DNA of 64,000 nucleotides, taken from positions 5,596,501-5,660,500 of the forward strand of contig NC_135555.1 in NCBI RefSeq assembly GCF_964340395.1, given 5' to 3'. Source of the DNA: Glandiceps talaboti. Its lineage: Eukaryota > Hemichordata > Enteropneusta > Spengelidae. Of this stretch, positions 13,501-28,500 are shown one piece after another. The position numbers were made by a program, and so were the translations under genes. Under the pieces are notes generated by a model, which made no database searches, had not been told where the DNA came from, and saw only the letters and a program-made list of their open reading frames with translations. Numbering within the stretch: position 1 is the stretch's first letter; each line of letters starts with the position of its first letter.

Positions 13501-16500
13501 AGATTTTTATTTGATATTATCAGATATTTATTTGATATTATCAGATATTACACTGGTATGCTGTAAACCTAGTGGCCAAAGCACTCATGAAATGGCTAAT
13601 TATCATATGTACTTATTTTTCTCTCAAAATTGATCTAACATTTGCCATGTCTGTTGTAGAAGTATGAATGTATGTTTAAAATGGCTTATCAATTACTTAG
13701 ATCACTAAATTGAAATTACTTTATGACATATAGGCTTTTAATTTCAATTAAATTTGCCAGTCAGCATCACCTTGATGTAAGTTAATTTAATAATAATATC
13801 AAAATTCTATGTTTGGAAATTTTATAATATTATTGATTGCTACTCTGGTAATGGTTGTCTGCATGAGAACTTAATACATCTGGTAATGGTTTGGGCAGGA
13901 CACTGGTAATGGTTGTCTGTATAACATTATCAAACAATGCTATGCGAATCAAAATGTGTGGGCAAAACTTTTGGAAGGTAGACAAGGCTATCGAATGACC
14001 ATCCCAATTCTTCCATTAGTTTGATTGGGAGTGATTGGAGTTTAAAACTTGTAGAGGTGAGAATTCAATAATATAAGTGTTTTATATCAATGCTATCATG
14101 AACATCATTTTAGATTGATCTCTATCTATTTAGTTGATTTGTCTTACACATTTGGATAAAATTGTTTACAAACAAAGATATGCTACTGCCATGCTGCTGC
14201 TGCTGAAGTTCATTTCTAGTATAGCAATAAATGGATTTAACATTTACAGAGCATAAATTGTCATATATCTGTCATTAGCAATTGTAGACCCTACCTTATA
14301 GAATCACGTAAACAGTGTTGTATGTATTTTTAAAAGAAATTTGTTGTTTTGGATGAACATATAACAGAATCCCATGATCAGTGAGTGTCAGTATGGGTAC
14401 TTGTTGCACTCATGCTTGCAGTGTGTTCTGCTCCACATTCACATACTACGCTTGTGAAAGTACATCCACAGATAACGTCACAAACACTTGTGCATATATG
14501 CCAAGTACGCCAAACTGACACTCACTCGCCACAGAGTGTTCTATCATAGAATGGAATAAATAGGAAATCCAATTGTGGTGTTTCAGTTGAAGAGATATCA
14601 AACAAGAACAATACATATAAAACAAACCCCAGACTAATGGTTAATGGTTATTTTCATTTGAATGAAAAAAGACAAAGAATTATATTCATAGTATTTCCTA
14701 CAAAATTAATTAATTAATCTCTCTGAGTTTTACTTTGAAAAAAATTCCAAACATACAGTAATTCACTGCAAGCAAGAATTGCAAGGGCAATAAGGATTTC
14801 CTAATGAGTGCAAGTTGGAAGGGTTCAATTATCATGAACATAAATATAAGTACAGATTGTATCTTTTGGATCTGGCATTAAACTATCTTTACATATTCTT
14901 AGGGTCATGGTTGATGGTATTTGTTTATTTGTACCCTTTACAGCTTCATTTTACATCATTTTTGTACTTTGATACAAATTGAAAATAATTATTCATAAGT
15001 ATTTTTCCAGCATTCTCGCAAGGTAACTTCCAAATGACAACCATTTTTAACTTTGCTAAAAATCTTGTTTGTATAAAGAGAAAGCCATTATTTTTAAAAG
15101 TGTGTCCCCATTTAGTTAGAATGATCAAACTTAAACTTACTTTGATGTTTATGAATTATTGTTTTTGTTCTTTACAGGGAAGCTTCTATATAAAACTGTT
15201 AGTTCATCAAAGTATATTATGATTAACAGATGCAACCATTACCACAGGTTCCTTCAGTAAAAGTGACTTTCAACTACTACACTTTGTAAAGTTTGCTGGA
15301 GTATGAACTTTTGATACAAAATGACGCTGACTTGACATCATTACTGACAAAAAAAAGACTATTCATGTCTGTATTGGGTTGTAGAGTTGCTCTCCTTAAT
15401 TTATAATACTCTATTTAGCTAAGTTTCACATTATTTTCTAGACTATATTCAGAATATTTTAGAGGATAAACTTACATTTCCTTACCTTTTGTTCTAATTT
15501 ACTTACCAGATCAATTTTAAGATATTTAATGATCAGTGCTGCAAATTTCAGTGCAAAATATTTACACGTCCAAATAATCACAAATACAGACACAATTCCA
15601 CAGATATGAAAAACAACTTAGCTTTGCCTGCTTAGGATGTAGTTTGTTTTCTATTGTTTGGAAGAATGTTTTGCCACTCTCACACACTCATGCACACATA
15701 AACAAGTACATTTTAACCTGACTCCTGAGTAGTAAAGTGGAATTTTCTCGTTGGTTCAGTCCAAAAAGGAAAAAAATCAAAATCAAAACAAAAGAGAGAT
15801 CTCACTACAATATTAACCATTCAATGATATCTTCTCAAAGGACAGGAGGTTGAATATATTGCTGTATACTTTCATCTCCTCTGCACGATTTTGGTCTATG
15901 GTTTGCAGGGCATCCATGATTTCAGCCCCGCTCTTTTGAGGGCGACAGCAGTGCTGCTCATGTTCCTTTAGTTCATGATATGGTCCACACCAGGAACAGC
16001 CAATGCGCTGATACTTGCAATTTGTCAACCTATTACGGTAATTTCAGGTAGTCAATAATATACAGGATGGTAATGATTAGACCATTATCATCAACATTAT
16101 CAGAGACAAATTACAAGTCAAGTGGAAATGGAAAAAAAATGACGCTACAGGGGAAAAATGCTTCTATCTACAGACGTATTTAAGGAATATTTGTGTAAAC
16201 CCCTGTTTTTTTTCTCTCTAAAAATAAACACCTTTGAACATGACTCATCGTTGCCTCTATACTCCTGTATCAACCACAGATGCACGGTTGTGACGACATA
16301 AAAGGGAATAAACACCAACAATTTATGGAATTGATTTTAGGAAATGGGTGAATTACCCGGTATTGATGACTAAAGGGAAAGCTGACACACATCATTCTGT
16401 TATTTTATTATCATATAATCCTAGATAAATATCATTCTTAATAATTTTGGATATAAATGAAAAAAGACAGGAAATTATAAATATGTTTTAAAAATAAGAT

Positions 16501-19500
16501 CTTATATTAAATTAAATGTTCCTTTTACGAAACTTGCAAAATACCTTTTATAACTATAACTACATAAATTATTTCATTTTATATCATGGTAAAATATTTA
16601 GTATTTGTGATGAGAGTAACATAATTTTACAGATGGATGAATGCTTTCAATGTTTTTAATTTGTAACTTTCATGCAAAGCTTCTCTGCAAAATTATTGTT
16701 AAAATTATGGAGTTATGTGGAAAAGTATAAAATCTTTTGTTTGGAGAGCATTCAAGATATACATTGTGCAAACAATTTTTCTTGTTCAGGTGTTTTTTGC
16801 AGCAGTGTTCCTTGAATCAAACAGTCCAAAATTATCAACTTCACATGATACAAAGCATCCATCCATTTGAAAGTCTACCTATCTGCCTTTCAAATTGAGC
16901 TGAGACTAAAAAATCAATGATCTATTCCTGTATATTTATGTCCAAATTCAAACTATTCATTTTACTTCTCTCTATAGCTGACAAAATCAATTGTTACTTA
17001 TTTTTAGTTTCTCTAATTCTGTACATCATTTACTATAAGTACTTGAATGAATTAAATGACACCATTCTAACAAATTGAATTTGTAGACAAATGAAAAAGA
17101 AAATATTTCATCTGATGATAAAACAATTATTTATATTCAATAATTTTCATGGTCTCCACAAGTTTTTCTAGGAATTATCCACTTGTAAAATTATCAAATA
17201 ATTTACTTCCTCAATAAATATATAATATTCATAACTGAGTCTGTATTTTCTATAGAAAATATTATTAAATAGATAGGGAAAACTGAATAGAAATTTCATA
17301 CCAAGTACCTTGGTATGATACATATGTCTATTTATTCATTTTAATCTCTATATGTTGTATGCAAAGTACACAAGGCAAATCTGGTCAACAGCTTGCTAGT
17401 ATTTTACAAAATAAGCAAGTCATTTTTTGTAATCTTCCTTCCACAGATGTTTCTCACCTATTTACAGACTAGTTGACCTGACGTAGAAACCAAAATTACA
17501 CTGAAGATATATTTTACTTGTCTGGTATAAGCAATATATTAAATGTGCTCACGAGTTTTTGTATATACTATTAGACATTTAATGTATCTTTTAAATGTAA
17601 GATAACTGTGGACAGGTCAGAGCAAAATATTTCCAAAATAAAAGGAAATATTTCTCTTTTTGATGAAGGACTGATAAAAAGTATCAAAATGGTTTAAATT
17701 TTTAAGTTTTGGAGAAATTCAATTTGTTCTTTTCATGGTACTTATTTTTACTCATTCAAGTACTTAAAATAAATTCTACTAACAGATTAATCCCTACAGA
17801 AGAGGACATTGTGTGTAAGTATCCCTGTGTAATTAACACAGTCAATCATATTATATTAGTAACTCCAGATACTTTAAACTGAAATGGTTCAATTTTATTT
17901 TCAGTTTCCTAAAAAGTAACCACATAAATTAGAGACATTATTCAGTAACTTAGTGAGTTCATACCTATATTTTATTTACCAATGCAATTATGAGATGTTT
18001 ATTTTTCTGACATACACTGTGCAAAACATGTGACTTTAAGAGTTGTGAAACTAAGGGACTGAGAAGAATTTTATATTTGTTCTCAATACTAACATTTTAA
18101 GCTGCTCTCTATAATAAACAAGTGAAATATCCATCATCAGTATAATATCATATAAATATAAATATCATTACTAAAAGATGTACTCTTTAATTTGTAAAAA
18201 TTAGGTGTAAAGAATTTTGAAACCCATTTACATGTAATTACTATTTATCCATGTTCTATAAAACATTCTCTGATTTGCATACTTATCACTGGACATTGTA
18301 TTTCTACATTATAATTTGCTAATTAGCATATTTCTAATATTGAGGGTTTTAAAAATTCTGTTTGAATCATACAAACATAATGATATACAACTTACATAAG
18401 CTGATACACCTAAATAATGAAATGCTATTTTCTTTGTTCCAGACTCTGAATCATTAACAGATTGAAATATCTTAAATATTTTAAAATTAATATTGTTCGA
18501 GTACAATAAATTCTTTTTGTTGTCATTTAAAACAAGAAATTAGGTTATACTGGTAACTTTACAATTTTAAAGAATTAATCGGTGTTGATGAAATATCCAA
18601 GTTAAATGACAATTTCATTTTCAGTTAAAATAACATCTATATACTGGATAAATATTCACATACCTTGCTAACACATACAGAAAATGTGGTTTATTTGAGT
18701 TTGAGCCATTTATTGTTCTGTTTGTTGTAGATATATGAACTCCTACAGTTACATGGTTTGCACAGTGTGTTGTCATAACAGTTATCTTCCATGTATATCA
18801 CTCAGGTCATTGATACAGCCCTGGCCAACAAGAACCTACCAGTTGCTAAGTACCATAAAGATCATTCTCATGATATTCGGACTTTTGGGAATAGAATGAT
18901 TTAAAGATTAGACAAGTAACATTGATTTGGAAACAGGTAGGCCTTGCTATGTATAAAATAAATGAGAATCCATAAATGGAGCCATTGTGACATAAAAATC
19001 GCTGTGTTTCACTTCACCAATATAAATGAGAGTTTTGTGATATAAAAGGTCCTCAGAAACATAAAAAGTACTTACTGCAGTGGTACACTTTATTGGCCAA
19101 GGCTGGACATTATCCTAAGTCTGTATTAAGTTGAATTATAATTTCCACCCAATTAGCATATTGAAAGGAACAGAAATTTACATTTCCTTGCATCTACTAT
19201 TATGTTTTTCTCATTTTTATGAAGGGGTGTCATTTCATTTGTAATTATGTTTAATTGTAGTCTAGTTCCTATACTGTATCATTACGATTTACACATGGTT
19301 TAGTTAGAGATTATGTTGGCATCCAGACTAACCAAATGCAATTTAAGACATATCTATACATGTATATGTACATGACCTTTCACCTGAACAAAATGTACCA
19401 GTTTTATTACCTCTTAATTTAGTCCTCTTTCTCTGCTCAAATTACAAAGTTTCCTATTCAGTAAATTTTCTGGATTCAAAAGTAGTTTAGCAATCATTCA

Positions 19501-22500
19501 TCAATCATCATATTACTTAAGTTTCTTTTTTTTTCTTCTTTTTTTTTTTACATATGATGTGTGTCTGCTTCCCATTTGATGAAGTTCATCTTCAGCACAA
19601 ATATATTGGTTACCATTTGTTTTAATAAAAGCCATGACTTTGCCACCTTCACATTGTACATGTATACCGATGATGTGCAGCAAGCAAGGAAGAAAAAGCT
19701 AAAAGTATAATTAGCAGCTACTAACTGTGAACAAGCATGATCAACACAAATATCAGATAAAAATAACAATTATTAAGACGCTGAAAAACAAAACAAATGA
19801 ATTGTTAAGGTTAATCTGGGTAATCTCTCAGACATACATATTTCATGGCCTATATGTTGTAGTAATACAAGATGTCACTTATGATTGGTTGGCTGGCTGC
19901 AAAAATATGATTGGTTGGCTGGCTGCAAAAATATCTAGAAAGTCTTTTTTTACAATTACCAAATTGTCATATTATAGCCGATAAATATTCTTATTTTTTT
20001 TCTTATTTCCTGAAGTAATAGTATCAAAAGTTATGAAACACAATGTTCATCATCAGAGAATATCACAGTATGTCTATGTATGAACTGGTTATACTGTTTA
20101 TGAGCAATTAATATCTAAACTGACCTTAAATTTGCAATTTGCATTTATTGAAAATGTAGCAATATTATATCTTGACTCAATTTTGTTTTAACTGCAGTAA
20201 CAAAACCTGAATTGCAACAATGTTATAATATGATATTGTTCACTGTATCTCTCTGTAGAAGTAAAGATTAACATTCAAGCATTGCTACACCAAAACAGAT
20301 CATTAGAACTGAGTGCTATGAGACCATAATAATCCAACTAAGCCTCAATGATGGATAGAACAATTTAAATACTTTAACATTTTACATAAGTTGGTATATC
20401 AAGACTTTCTTTTTGGACAAAGGTTTTAATGTTTGAAATTCAAATCTTGATTCTTTGTTGACAAATTACAGCATAATGTATGTTGTAGACCTCCCCCCCC
20501 CCCCTCCAACAAACTCTACTGAAGCTATTGATAATCATTTCCATTGACTGAAAAATATTTCCATTTATGATAAAAAAAAACGTCGTTTACATAAAATCAT
20601 GATATCATTATCTTACACTGCTCAAGCTAATAATTTCTGCTTTTTGAAACTATCAACATATATTCTCAATGAAATATGTATGTCACTCATGAAACTGTAG
20701 TTCACTTTATACTCTGCATGGTTGTGCTTCATATCTAATCTTTCTCAAGGTTCACCTTACACTACAATAAATAACAACTTGAGTAAGAACTTTGGTGCCC
20801 TGCTAGCCTTTCATAAGGTTTCCAAAAGATATAAGGTAGTATAGTATTTTGAATTTTGAGCATAAATGGTGGCAGGGTCTGTCTGTGGTTTGATTGAGCT
20901 GCAAAAGGAGATGGTTGATATATAGTTGACACAAACAATGACATTTCAAGTTTTAGCATAATTTTGATTTATTCATTCAAATGTTTTAGTATGAAATCAA
21001 AAATGATTGTAATTTTTCATGGTGTATTTGGAAAAATTCTGTTTTGACAATAGGGCTGCAAACAAGAGGTATCACTGACATTTTGATTTATTTTGATGGT
21101 GGTCTACATGCAGTATACTATTTTCATATATCAAACATGTAATTTGATTTTATATTCTGAGATCTTTAGCATGGTATTATGTAACAGGTATCTACCACCT
21201 GTAATACATTATCAAATGATATCATCAAAATCTATACTTGTATAAAGATACTTCAAACAACATCTGAGTCATCTATTTGCTTTAGATTTCTTAATGTGGA
21301 AAACACAAGCTCTTTGACAGCAAATCTGTAACTGAGTAACCTTAGAAAAGGATTGATTTCAGTCCTAATGGTTTCTCCGCATACTATAGTCAGAGATTAC
21401 TTTTTTCACAGCACATTTCCATGCAGAGTATAAAATACAAAAATACTATGAATGGACAAGTTTTGAAATAACTTCCTGAGTGAAAGCTCAAACACAGTCT
21501 AGTCTACACATATTTGAGACACAAACATGCCTAAACAGGATGCTACATACATGGGCAGATTACGTTATTTTTACTTGAAAGTTATTTAACACTTGTCCAT
21601 TGATGGTTTGTATTACATTAGCCTACTTTGTATTTGTATGGAGACTATCTTTATGATGCAACCCCCATACAAACACAGAGTATGCTAGACTTGGACAGAT
21701 ATACCCAGATTTACCTTAACTCTGAGTACAACGAAAACGATGAACTTGCTACAACTTGCATCAGAAGAGTCAGCCACTTAGCACCATAAAAGTGGAGAGA
21801 AAAATGGCAATGTAAGTAAATATAATTGTGATTCTACAAGAATGATTGTATGTTGTGTTAACATGCAACAAAACATAAAATGCAAAAAAAAACATACTAC
21901 AATGGTAACGACTGAAGGGCAAAGTTTTCTTGGCTTGTAAAACTGTTGACAAACTGTGTAAATATATCCTTGTGGTGTTTATTCCCTGACACGGATTAGA
22001 TAACATCATGACTCTCTCACACATCATGTGAAATGCTGCAAATTTTACTAGGAAGAGTTTTAATCATACAAATCTAATACACTTGAATGGTATTACAACA
22101 ATTTTTATATGCAATAATTCAATTTGTAGTCTTCTGTTCTGGAACTTTGGACACGTAATGCATAAAATTTCATATTTTGTGTCTTTTTATACTTATCACC
22201 TTTGATGTTTCTAAATTGTGTATCTGATAATAAAAGGAGAAGACATATTTCTTTGGGAGCAATGATCTAGAAACCTGAATTAATTCTCAGAGACTCATGT
22301 AAGATTATGTATGTATACCTTAAGGCATGCATGTATACTGATAATGTTATGATTTCCAGGTCATGATGCCACCATATGCTGATACAGTATTTTCACCTCT
22401 TTCGCAGTTCTCAAGAATTCATCATTATAAAAATATGCTACATTAACTGCTTGAATTTAGAAATAAAATTAGCAAGTTTATAAAACAAATTCTTGAAAAG

Positions 22501-25500
22501 GCAGGGAAAACAGTGGCGTAACCCTGCCTAATGAAATAATTTCAAGTATTTTGAATTTTCTGTAATTTACATTTTGCAATTTTCCTAATGCATGACATAT
22601 ATATAAATGTCTGTGTCAATCATCATTCATATTACCATAACATTATCAGTGAAATCAATATGAAAATCGGAATATATGGTTTCTAGAACAAATCTCCCTT
22701 GTACAGCGATGGACATACAGTATCAAGTTTATAGCATCACCAACCCTCATCAATTTGTAAGATACATAACAGACTGACTCTACAGTCATGGCTTTGACTA
22801 GGCATCTCTCCCTATTCGCTGAGAGTCAGTATACATTGATAGGTCATACAGACTCACAATAGCCCGACACCAAAGGAGTCTGACTTAACATTTTATATTT
22901 TATCCCTCTCAATGAGAAGGGTTGCAAATGCCAAGTCAGAGCTTAACATTTCTACTGTAAGAATAACTATATTTGCTCATCTACAAGCATTGGCGTGGAC
23001 GTGCCATCTGTTCTCCTTCAACAGGTACATGTAGCAGGCTACATGAAAGCAAGTGATAGCCAATGTTTTTAGATGAGCTATTCAAGACAAAGTTGATTTT
23101 CCAGTTCCAAGATGCATTTGGATGAGACAGTGTTGCTTATAAGTTATATTGTTACATTCAGGCTTGTTTTGTCCTAAATTACATTAAATTAGAAATAACA
23201 TTTCCATCTTGAAATAATGGAAAGATGTGTTGACCTCGAGAATTGCAAATGGTTTTATAGAACAAACACTAATCATCACAGTCAATGACAGAGAAGGATT
23301 TTACTGGTGAACCCAGAGTATGGTCAGTTGACAACACTCTCCCTGAGTAGTGCATGCAAACCCCTGTGCCTGTACAGATCTGGCACTGCATGGGGAGACA
23401 TGCAATGTATCTTGGAACCAGCAACACGTCTATTGTATTAAACTAACAATGGTGAACAAACTATCTTCCCATATTTGTGTATGACATAGTAGTCCTCAGT
23501 ATCATCATCCATCAGATCACATGTAGATCTATGTACTATATACAGTATTTTATATGTGATCTGAAGGAGAATGATTAGGACTATTGCATATAACACATGG
23601 ACAAATATTGTGTACACCATTGTTTAATAATTTATATACAATATGTCATACAGTCCTAATAACACGCCAGAATCTGATTTCTGAATCATGCACAGAGACT
23701 TTGGAGTTTGCCTAAGGTTACTCTCTTAATGTAGGAAAGTAATCATGCATTTGTTTATAATCTACATAGTTTGAAATCTGAGGAGCAGAAGAGAATAATA
23801 TCATGCAATGACTATAGCTATTTGAACTGCACTGTAAAACAGATATTGTGAAATACCTTATTTTACAGGAAATTAATTTCCACATTAAGCACATATCAGT
23901 TGCCTTGTTTGGAGCTCAGTTTCATTTATTTATGGCGATATGAATAGAAAGTTTGGATTAATTTTCACAGAGAGTTCATTTTGTCCGAAAATGTTAAATT
24001 GGTATACCATAAATGTAAAAAATATAATTAAAAAAATACTTTACAGTATATTTTATACTAATTCAACTCAAATTTCTACACTAATATTTTAATTTTTGTG
24101 TCTTTCATTATATAATTCTAAATATTAATATTTTCACATTTTGTTAAGTCAAATGTCACTTGTTTCATAGATTTTCAAACTTAGAGGAAATGTTCAAAGC
24201 AAGGACATGATGATCAGAATGTTTGGATAAAATCACATACTGTTTGAAAAAAAAGCTTAAACATGTTTTGCAGTGTGAAAGGGTGATTACTCACAATTTG
24301 TAAATTTCTTTATATTAGTGACACCAAGTACATACCATACAAGTGTGAATGTACAATTGATGTTTTCAGCAAATGCATGAAACACTATGCTTGTGATAAA
24401 TTTATCCAAAGAGATGACTTTTTGAAGTGAAATCAGGATTGCAAATATCACATTGTTATGGATGTTTGTTTTTTAGTCAAAAATCATTGCAGACATTTAA
24501 GTTAAGTATTTTCACCAGAAAGAAGAAAAAAGGAATCGTTACTTGACCTGTGTGATTTGCTGATCACATCCATAGTAGCCATATCATCGATATTTTCCTC
24601 TTTTCTTGTAAGAATCAAATTCATATTCTGAACATATTAATGTTTCCATGCTATCATGTCATCACAGTCCAGCATTTGGTGACTTTCAAATTTTTCTCTT
24701 TTCCTTCTTTACTCCAAAATGAATCTTTTGAATTTAGATGTATTAATAAGAATGTTAGACAAAGTAATATGGGGTAAATGATGTCCAATAAATTGAGAAT
24801 GTCAACACAACATATAGATGTTAAAATATGCCCTGAATGAAAAAAATACACAAGATAAGACAGCTTGGAATTTATTATTTATCAAATTTGATTTTTCAAA
24901 TGTGTCTATTTGATCATCATCTTGAAAAGTTGCTACATGTTATACTGAACTGTAATGGTGACATATGTGACATGTACTATAATGTACCATAGACAATAAA
25001 GAGAAGACCTCTGTACTGTCTACGATACTAAGTAGGTTTACACACATTACCTGCAGGGATGTAGATAAGGGCCGGGAGCTTGTAAAAAGAACTGACTACG
25101 CCGCAATGTTTTGTCAGCTAGTTTTGGGGGGAATTTCTTTAAAAATTCTTTCTCTCAACCTGTATATTTCCATCTTTGGGCAGATTCATAGATCAGAGTT
25201 CCTAGATATTACCACCTACTTTCACATTTTATTGGCTACCTTTTAAATTAGCTACATCCCTGAAGGACCGAGATAAAAAAAAAACCTGTGATAGCAGGCA
25301 AGAGTTCTGTTGATTTATTAACAATGAACTGTAGTTTGACATGTACTAGGACAGACAATAAATGGACGACCTCTGTACTGTCTGAAGTACTATATATATA
25401 ACCTTGATAAGAAAATTGTGATAGCAGGCAAGAGTTGTTTTGACTGAACTCAAAACATCAAATATTTCTGATTTCATGCTCTGCAGTCGCAGAAGTCAGG

Positions 25501-28500
25501 AGATTACAATTTTGACTATAAAGCCATGTATAATTTAAATTACAATGATTATACAAAACCAGAATGTTATTTCTGTCTATAGAATAACCACATTTTCCAA
25601 GATTCGGCTAAATGAGTTTTGAAATTTGATAGCTCACGATTTTGTGTTTTATGTGTATTATTTGTTGTATAAGCTCCATCCTACAATCTAACATTATGTC
25701 TGACTGTCTTTGGCACCTGGAGAATTGGTGTATAACTTAGAATTGATATTTCAATCACAAATCAGAAATATTTGAGTTCTCAAAGTCTTAGGTTTTCAAT
25801 TTACATAAAAAAAACCAGTAATTTAACATCTTCAGAATGCTGTGCACACACAATCTATATTGCCATCAGCAAATCGCCTAAAGATGCTAATGTTATGACT
25901 GGTCTAAATTTAGTCCTGCTTTCATTTTACATAGTGCATTTGTTGTTCTTAGCTAGTTCATGTCCTGAAATAGTAATCAAAGTAGTGCCATTCTCTTATT
26001 TAAATTTGATATAGGCTAAGATTTAGTGCAACTGTATTTTCCAAGGAAAAGGAAACTCCCAATCAAAAGCACAAAAGGTATGCACAGTAGAATTATGATT
26101 TTAATCAGATTGGTAGTCACATAGCTTCTTAAAATTAAAAAGACTTGATTTCCTTTACACTAAACATCTTCATGCAGCCATACATTTTGTAGCTGTAACT
26201 GAAATTACTATTTTTTGTAATTTTTGTTCTTATGTCAACTTACTTTATGTTGTTATACTTGGAACCTGTATGATTGCCTTGTGTTCAACTCCTATCAACA
26301 CCCCCAAGGATTTACAATTTGCTGACAATCAAATAAATGCCTCTTTCACGATTGTGTTACACAGACATGGACATAAAGCCAGTGTGTACAATACTAATAT
26401 TGTAGTGAGGAATTTCTGATCAGAATGACTGACCATTTCATGTAATGGTTTGATGTATTCCGTAACAGGCAAAAATTAACAAAAAAATACTAAACAATTA
26501 CAGCTACCTTGGCTTAAAGTTTTCCTCTCTAAAATAGTTAGTACTTTATTGTCATGAAAAATGCTCACTATATACAGATATACATACAAAATATCCTTAT
26601 ATTGGGCATTTTTCAAATTTCATCCCAACACATTACAAGGCTAAGGAATATTCAAGTATTCATTCTTTTAATGTCATCACTGATTAGTGTATCCAAATTT
26701 CACAATCACTTAAAATGATGAGAAAACACAGGCTTCAGATTGTGCACTGTATAGTTAACAGTGTAGCTGATGACATGAATGATTGTACTGGTCTCTAATA
26801 GTAATACACACTGAGTGTACTCATAGGCCTCAGATCATGTACTCTATAGATGACTTGGAGAGGGAAAATGCCACTGACATTCATTTTAATGACGTCAGTT
26901 GAACATGAGCCTGTCTATTGCTGGTGCTTTGACTCTGCTATAGTAATTTTTAATTCGGATAAGAATGAGAATAGCGGAGTCATAAATCCAGCAAGCAGAA
27001 AGACTAGTAGAAGATATTCATTTAGCCTCACAATGTGCACTGTATTAACTTAGATACTGTCTGTCCATTATTCATATTGAGTTCTCCATCAAATTTTGGT
27101 ATCTGGTTTGTATATGAGAAATCATCATTTTCGTGAAATATTTCAAATTTTCACAAAGGCAACTTTGCCATCAGTTTGTGAAAAACAGAGTAGTTTTTGA
27201 AATAGCTTGACAAAGTTGAATTTGGGCATCGTGTCACTGATAAGATATTTGTTAGTTTGGTTGATGCAATTTATCATTTCAATGTATATCCATGGGACTG
27301 TTATGGTCCTTATATATTTGTTGCGTTGCAACCACATATACTCAAATTGTATTAAAATGACAAAATGTGAACCTGCAGTTCCTTCATTTTTCAGGTGACT
27401 GTAATACCAAAGGAAGTATCTAAATACGACATGAATACCATTCAAGTGAATTACTTGTTTCTGATTATAACTCTACCTTAGCAAGCCTAGTACAAATGCA
27501 CTTTGAGCAGTTTATCCATAAGCATTGACATACACAATGCATGGCCAAATATGGGTAAAGTGAAAATACAACCCATTTCTTTAATAATATGTGTGTGCAT
27601 ATGTATATGGTGTATTGTTGTTGTTTTTGTTAATGTCTGTGAGTGGGCGTGTCTTTACCTTTCTGGACACTGTTCTCTTTCATGCAGTTCTAGTGTACAC
27701 CTTGGCAGGAAGTCGTTACAGTATTGACAGGCTGCAGGCAGCTCACACACTGCTTTCTCTACAGCAAGGTTCCGTGAACACAGACTTCTACTGATCTCAC
27801 ACCGACAGTTAGGACATGTTGCCTGTTCATTCTTTAACCGAGCATCAGCCAGTAAATGAGTGAAACAGCCAGCACACATTAAATGTCCATTGATACACTG
27901 TGTGAAAAATAACACTCAATGATGAGTATTTTAGTCAGCTGTTAACAAAATGGTCAAGTTTTTCAGTGATGGACTCACAATGTTAAAATTTCTCCCTAGC
28001 ACAGATTGCTACTAGTATTAGTAATGGCTGATGTACAGTACTCAATGAGATCATGTTTACCAGCATAGGTAGACAGCAAATTTATTCAGATAAAATTTGT
28101 AAGAAGACTAATTTAGAAACATGGCCTTTAATATTAACAAAAAAGAAGGCATCTTCATGTTCAAGATTGCAAATTATTAATTTGTGTGTTAAAAGACAAG
28201 ACCATATGATAATTTTGCTCATGATTGTCATACATATGATTTTTTAAAAACAAGTACGGACAAGTTTGTCAACAATTGATGTACATACTGCATGCAGCCT
28301 GAATTTTAAATGGCAAACACACCAAGGTCAAGTTTATAATTGATGCATAAATGTACCCTGAATTTTAAATCAAGTAATCGTATTAAAGGTTTCCATGATC
28401 TGAAATTTACTATTCATTTTATTCATAAACACAACAACCTTGACCCAATGCAATACCCTTGATAAAATGTACAGTATTAATGAGGACAATTGGACTGACT

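Larger units (their letters stand above)
4588..15817 (-). other. CYHR1: CYHR1 intron 3 (11.2 kb)
   Basis: Bounded by matching donor and acceptor. It contains a diverged 230-bp duplication (5192-5517), a 15-base C run (5670-5684), short hairpins and tandem repeats, and TIR elements at 12692-12980 and 14380-14526. No nested gene was recognised on either strand. Confidence 0.85.
16030..27658 (-). other. CYHR1: CYHR1 intron 2 (11.6 kb)
   Basis: Very AT-rich. It contains a TIR element (22975-23079), a composite duplication with an insertion (24947-25440), a 12-base C run (20493-20504) and a 26-bp tandem pair (19881-19932). No recognisable exon was seen inside. Confidence 0.85.
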
